A DNA stretch of 64,000 nt from Tamlana sp038148895 (GTDB taxonomy: Bacteria; Bacteroidota; Bacteroidia; Flavobacteriales; Flavobacteriaceae): assembly GCA_038148895.1 (NCBI GenBank), contig JBBVGQ010000002.1, one strand, 5' to 3'. The notes beneath the pieces are model-generated. The model saw only the letters and a list, made by a program, of their open reading frames with translations, made no database searches and was not told the origin of the DNA. The position numbers and the translations under genes are program-made. Position 1 is the first letter of the stretch. Every line of letters starts with the position of its first letter. Below, piece by piece: positions 61,589 to 64,000 of this stretch.

Positions 61589-61612
61589 ATATATTCAAAT
61601 TAACTAAACACG

Positions 61613-63187
61613 ATGGACAACTCAATTATAATTGGAGTAGTAGGGGTTATTGTAGGGCTTATAGTTGGCTTTATTATAGCTAAGTTACTCGAGAAAAACA
61701 ATGCTTCAAAACTAGTTAAGGAAGCAAAGAAAAGCGCGACCTTGATACTCAAAGAGGCGCACAGCGAAGGCGAAAGCATTAAAAAAGACAAAATTCTTCA
61801 AGCTAAGGAAAAGTTCATAGAGCTAAAATCTGAACATGAAAAGGTTATTTTGGCGAGAGATAAAAAAATGGACGAGGCGGTTAAGCGTACCCGTGATAAA
61901 GAATCCCAGGTTTCTAGTGAACTTTCCAAAAGCAAAAAACTAAACGAAAGCCTTGAGGCTAAAATAAGCGATTACAACCATAGGTTGGATGTGCTTGACA
62001 AAAAACAAGAGGAGCTTGATAGATTGCACAAAAGCCAAGTACAGCAGTTGGAAGTTATCTCAAGTTTATCTGCCGAAGAAGCCAAAGAACAATTGGTGGA
62101 ATCTTTAAAAGGTGAAGCTAAGAATGATGCTATGTCATACATTCAAAGTGCTATGGAGGAAGCTAAATTAACTGCTGAACAAGAAGCCAAAAAGGTCATT
62201 ATTAATACTATTCAACGTATTGGAACAGAAGAAGCTGTTGATAACTGTGTGTCAGTTTTCAATATTGAATCGGATGACGTAAAAGGACGAATCATTGGTC
62301 GGGAAGGTAGAAATATCCGAGCCATTGAAGCTGCAACTGGTGTAGAAATAATTGTTGATGATACCCCTGAGGCTATCATCTTATCATGTTTCGATTCTGT
62401 TAGAAGAGAAGTGGCGAGGCTGTCACTTCATAAATTGGTGACGGACGGTAGAATTCATCCAGCTCGAATTGAGGAAATTGTTAATAAAACACAAAAACAA
62501 ATAGAGCAAGAAATCATTGAGGTTGGGAAGCGTACTGTTATAGACTTAGGAATTCACAATCTTAACCCTGAGCTTATCAAGATGGTTGGTAGAATGAAGT
62601 ATCGTTCATCTTATGGACAAAACCTATTGCAGCACTCTCGAGAGGTTGCCAAACTTTGTGGTGTAATGGCTGCAGAATTAGGATTAAACCCAAAATTGGC
62701 AAAACGTGCCGGATTATTGCATGATATTGGAAAAGTGCCAGACGCAGAGGCTGATATGGAAACACCTCATGCTATATTGGGTATGCAATGGGCAGAAAAA
62801 TATGGTGAGAAACCTGAGGTTTGTAATGCCATTGGAGCGCACCATGATGAGATAGAAATGAAATCGCTTTTAGCGCCTATAGTGCAAGTTTGTGATGCTA
62901 TTTCTGGAGCCAGACCAGGTGCACGTCGTCAAGTTTTAGATAGCTACATTCAGCGTCTGAAAGATTTGGAGGATATCGCGTTTGGATTTAACGGCGTTAA
63001 AAAGGCTTATGCCATTCAAGCTGGTAGAGAGCTTCGCGTAATTGTTGAAAGTGAAAAGGTAAATGATGATATGGCAGCCGATTTATCATTCAACATTTCT
63101 CAAAAAGTACAAACCGATATGACTTACCCCGGGCAAGTTAAAGTTACTGTTATTAGAGAAACAAGGGCAGTTAATATTGCTAAATAG
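61613..63187 (+). CDS. rny: Ribonuclease Y
   Basis: This 524-residue membrane-anchored endoribonuclease starts mRNA decay. The N-terminal helix (IIIGVVGVIVGLIVGFIIAK, residues 4-23) is followed by a long coiled coil to about 200. The KH domain has IIGREGRNIRAIEAATGVEI near 226, and the HD domain has HSREVAKLCGVMAAELGLNP with AGLLHDIGKVPDAE near 365. Every domain is present at normal length. It lies 25 bases after the 6S RNA T tract and ends before a bidirectional terminator. Confidence 0.96.
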   Translation: MDNSIIIGVVGVIVGLIVGFIIAKLLEKNNASKLVKEAKKSATLILKEAHSEGESIKKDKILQAKEKFIELKSEHEKVILARDKKMDEAVKRTRDKESQVSSELSKSKKLNESLEAKISDYNHRLDVLDKKQEELDRLHKSQVQQLEVISSLSAEEAKEQLVESLKGEAKNDAMSYIQSAMEEAKLTAEQEAKKVIINTIQRIGTEEAVDNCVSVFNIESDDVKGRIIGREGRNIRAIEAATGVEIIVDDTPEAIILSCFDSVRREVARLSLHKLVTDGRIHPARIEEIVNKTQKQIEQEIIEVGKRTVIDLGIHNLNPELIKMVGRMKYRSSYGQNLLQHSREVAKLCGVMAAELGLNPKLAKRAGLLHDIGKVPDAEADMETPHAILGMQWAEKYGEKPEVCNAIGAHHDEIEMKSLLAPIVQVCDAISGARPGARRQVLDSYIQRLKDLEDIAFGFNGVKKAYAIQAGRELRVIVESEKVNDDMAADLSFNISQKVQTDMTYPGQVKVTVIRETRAVNIAK

Positions 63188-63215
63188 GCTGTTCTCTCAA
63201 AATAATAAAGAAATT

Positions 63216-63242
63216 AAATCCAGCAGTAATGCTGGATTTTTT
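63216..63242. terminator. Bidirectional terminator between rny and xerD
   Basis: AAATCCAGCA (63216-63225) pairs with TGCTGGATTT (63230-63239) around a four-base loop and runs into T on the right and A on the left, so it can end both convergent genes. Confidence 0.88.
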
Positions 63243-63263
63243 ATTTATAAAAAGAATAAATCT

Positions 63264-64000
63264 CTATTTTCTTGGATGGTATTTTTCAACAACATCGGTT
63301 AAATGACTTTTGTCCAAATGAACATAGATTTCTGTTGTTGTTATGCTCTCATGGCCCAACATTAATTGAATAGAGCGCAGGTCGGCATCATTTTGTAACA
63401 GATGTGTCGCAAAAGAATGTCGGAAGGTGTGTGGTGAGATGTTCTTTTTTAAACCGATTTTTTCAGCCAATTGTTTTATGATAGTGAAAACCATGGCTCG
63501 CGTAAGTTGCTTTCCTCGTCTATTCAAAAATAAGGTGTCCTCGAAGCCGGATTGAATCTTCAGATGATTTCTGACTTCATTTCTGTAAATGTTTATATAT
63601 TTTTTTGTAACGTCAACAATGGGCACAAACCTTTGTTTGTCACCTTTTCCGGTTACTTTAATGAAGCCTTCGTCAAAAAACAAATCAGATATTTTTAGGC
63701 CAATTAGTTCACTTACACGCAATCCGCAACCGTACAACGTTTCAAGCATAGCTCTGTTCCGCTCACCTTCAGGTTTGCTTAAATCGATGGCTTTAATAAT
63801 GTTGTCAATTTCTGTTTCAGACAAAGTGTCTGGCAGTTTTCTGCCAATTTTTGGGGATTCAATAAGCTCTAACGGATTGTCTTTTCGGTAATCTTCAAAT
63901 ACCAAAAAATTAAAAAAACTTCTTAGGCCGGATATTAAACGAGATTGGGAGCGTGGATTTACTGTTTTGGCAACATCATAGATAAATTGTTGAACAATTT
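63264..64000 (-). CDS. xerD: Tyrosine recombinase XerD (3' part, cut by right edge)
   Basis: The visible 245 codons are the C-terminal part of an Xer recombinase; the minus-strand frame stays open to the right edge, so the start lies outside. The N-terminal core-binding domain ends with SQSRLISGLRSFFNFLVFED and PKIGRKLPDTLSETEID. The catalytic domain shows Arg in YGCGLRVSEL, the HxxR box in SPHTFRHSFATHLL, His in LMLGHESITT and the nucleophile Tyr in TTEIYVHLDKSH. With XerC it resolves chromosome dimers at dif. XerD is preferred over XerC or an integron-type recombinase because of the overall match and the housekeeping setting. No phage genes or att repeats are near. Confidence 0.88.
   Translation of the reverse strand, partial: IVQQFIYDVAKTVNPRSQSRLISGLRSFFNFLVFEDYRKDNPLELIESPKIGRKLPDTLSETEIDNIIKAIDLSKPEGERNRAMLETLYGCGLRVSELIGLKISDLFFDEGFIKVTGKGDKQRFVPIVDVTKKYINIYRNEVRNHLKIQSGFEDTLFLNRRGKQLTRAMVFTIIKQLAEKIGLKKNISPHTFRHSFATHLLQNDADLRSIQLMLGHESITTTEIYVHLDKSHLTDVVEKYHPRK

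Noticed and set aside
63264..63905. A complete 213-residue recombinase starting at a TTG at 63905
   Set aside because: The frame continues upstream to the window edge with conserved XerD core-binding sequence, so this is a truncated longer gene, not a short recombinase.

Overview
The window is low-GC DNA with the hallmarks of a Bacteroidota genome, most likely a Flavobacteriaceae member. It carries a SusC/SusD pair, a T9SS C-terminal sorting tail, promoters of the TTG-N19/20-TAnnTTTG type, A-rich leaders instead of clear Shine-Dalgarno sites, and the neighbourhood zapB-like/zapA/6S RNA/rny. No rRNA, tRNA, CRISPR array, transposase or phage gene was seen.

Bases 1-409 hold the start of a leftward DapA-family aldolase that runs off the left edge. 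From 698 to about 45.6 kb every gene points right and forms one very large polysaccharide utilisation locus. It begins with SusC/SusD and a terminator. Then come two PL1 pectate lyases around a DUF3826 protein, a beta-helix/unknown-domain protein, a GH140 apiosidase-like enzyme, GH28, a GH43-like propeller, an Asp-box propeller, GH78, an esterase with an STN-like domain, GH95, a six-hairpin glycosidase, a second GH78, a sialidase-like/TIM-barrel fusion, a GH67/GH20b-like glycosidase and two GH2 enzymes. The set fits a complex apiose-containing pectin. Rhamnogalacturonan II is the leading candidate and apiogalacturonan a second one.

The locus then turns to intracellular metabolism. A RuBisCO-like protein, a DUF1537 acid-sugar kinase, an Asp/Glu-racemase-fold protein and a BASS-type transporter are packed together (41006-45588) and end at a strong terminator. 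A second unit (45736-50573) encodes a FucI-fold isomerase, a split transketolase and an FGGY kinase. This is the gene set of the known non-oxidative D-apiose pathway (apiose to apulose to apulose-4-phosphate, then transketolase). The RuBisCO-like module is the most exciting part. Its chemistry suits a branched beta-keto acid sugar phosphate, and I suggest aceric acid from RG-II as a candidate substrate. A T9SS-secreted protein of unknown function with its own promoter and nested palindromes closes the locus at 52.1 kb.

From 52.2 kb the content is ordinary chromosome: small membrane proteins, an Smr-domain protein, a calcium-repeat lipoprotein, a cysteine desulfurase, an M23 peptidase with a TonB-dependent receptor, the zapB-like/zapA pair, a probable 6S RNA, ribonuclease Y, and a XerD recombinase that runs off the right edge.

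All function calls come from reading motifs and context by eye; no database search was run. No regulator (hybrid two-component system, AraC, GntR or sigma/anti-sigma pair) lies in the window.
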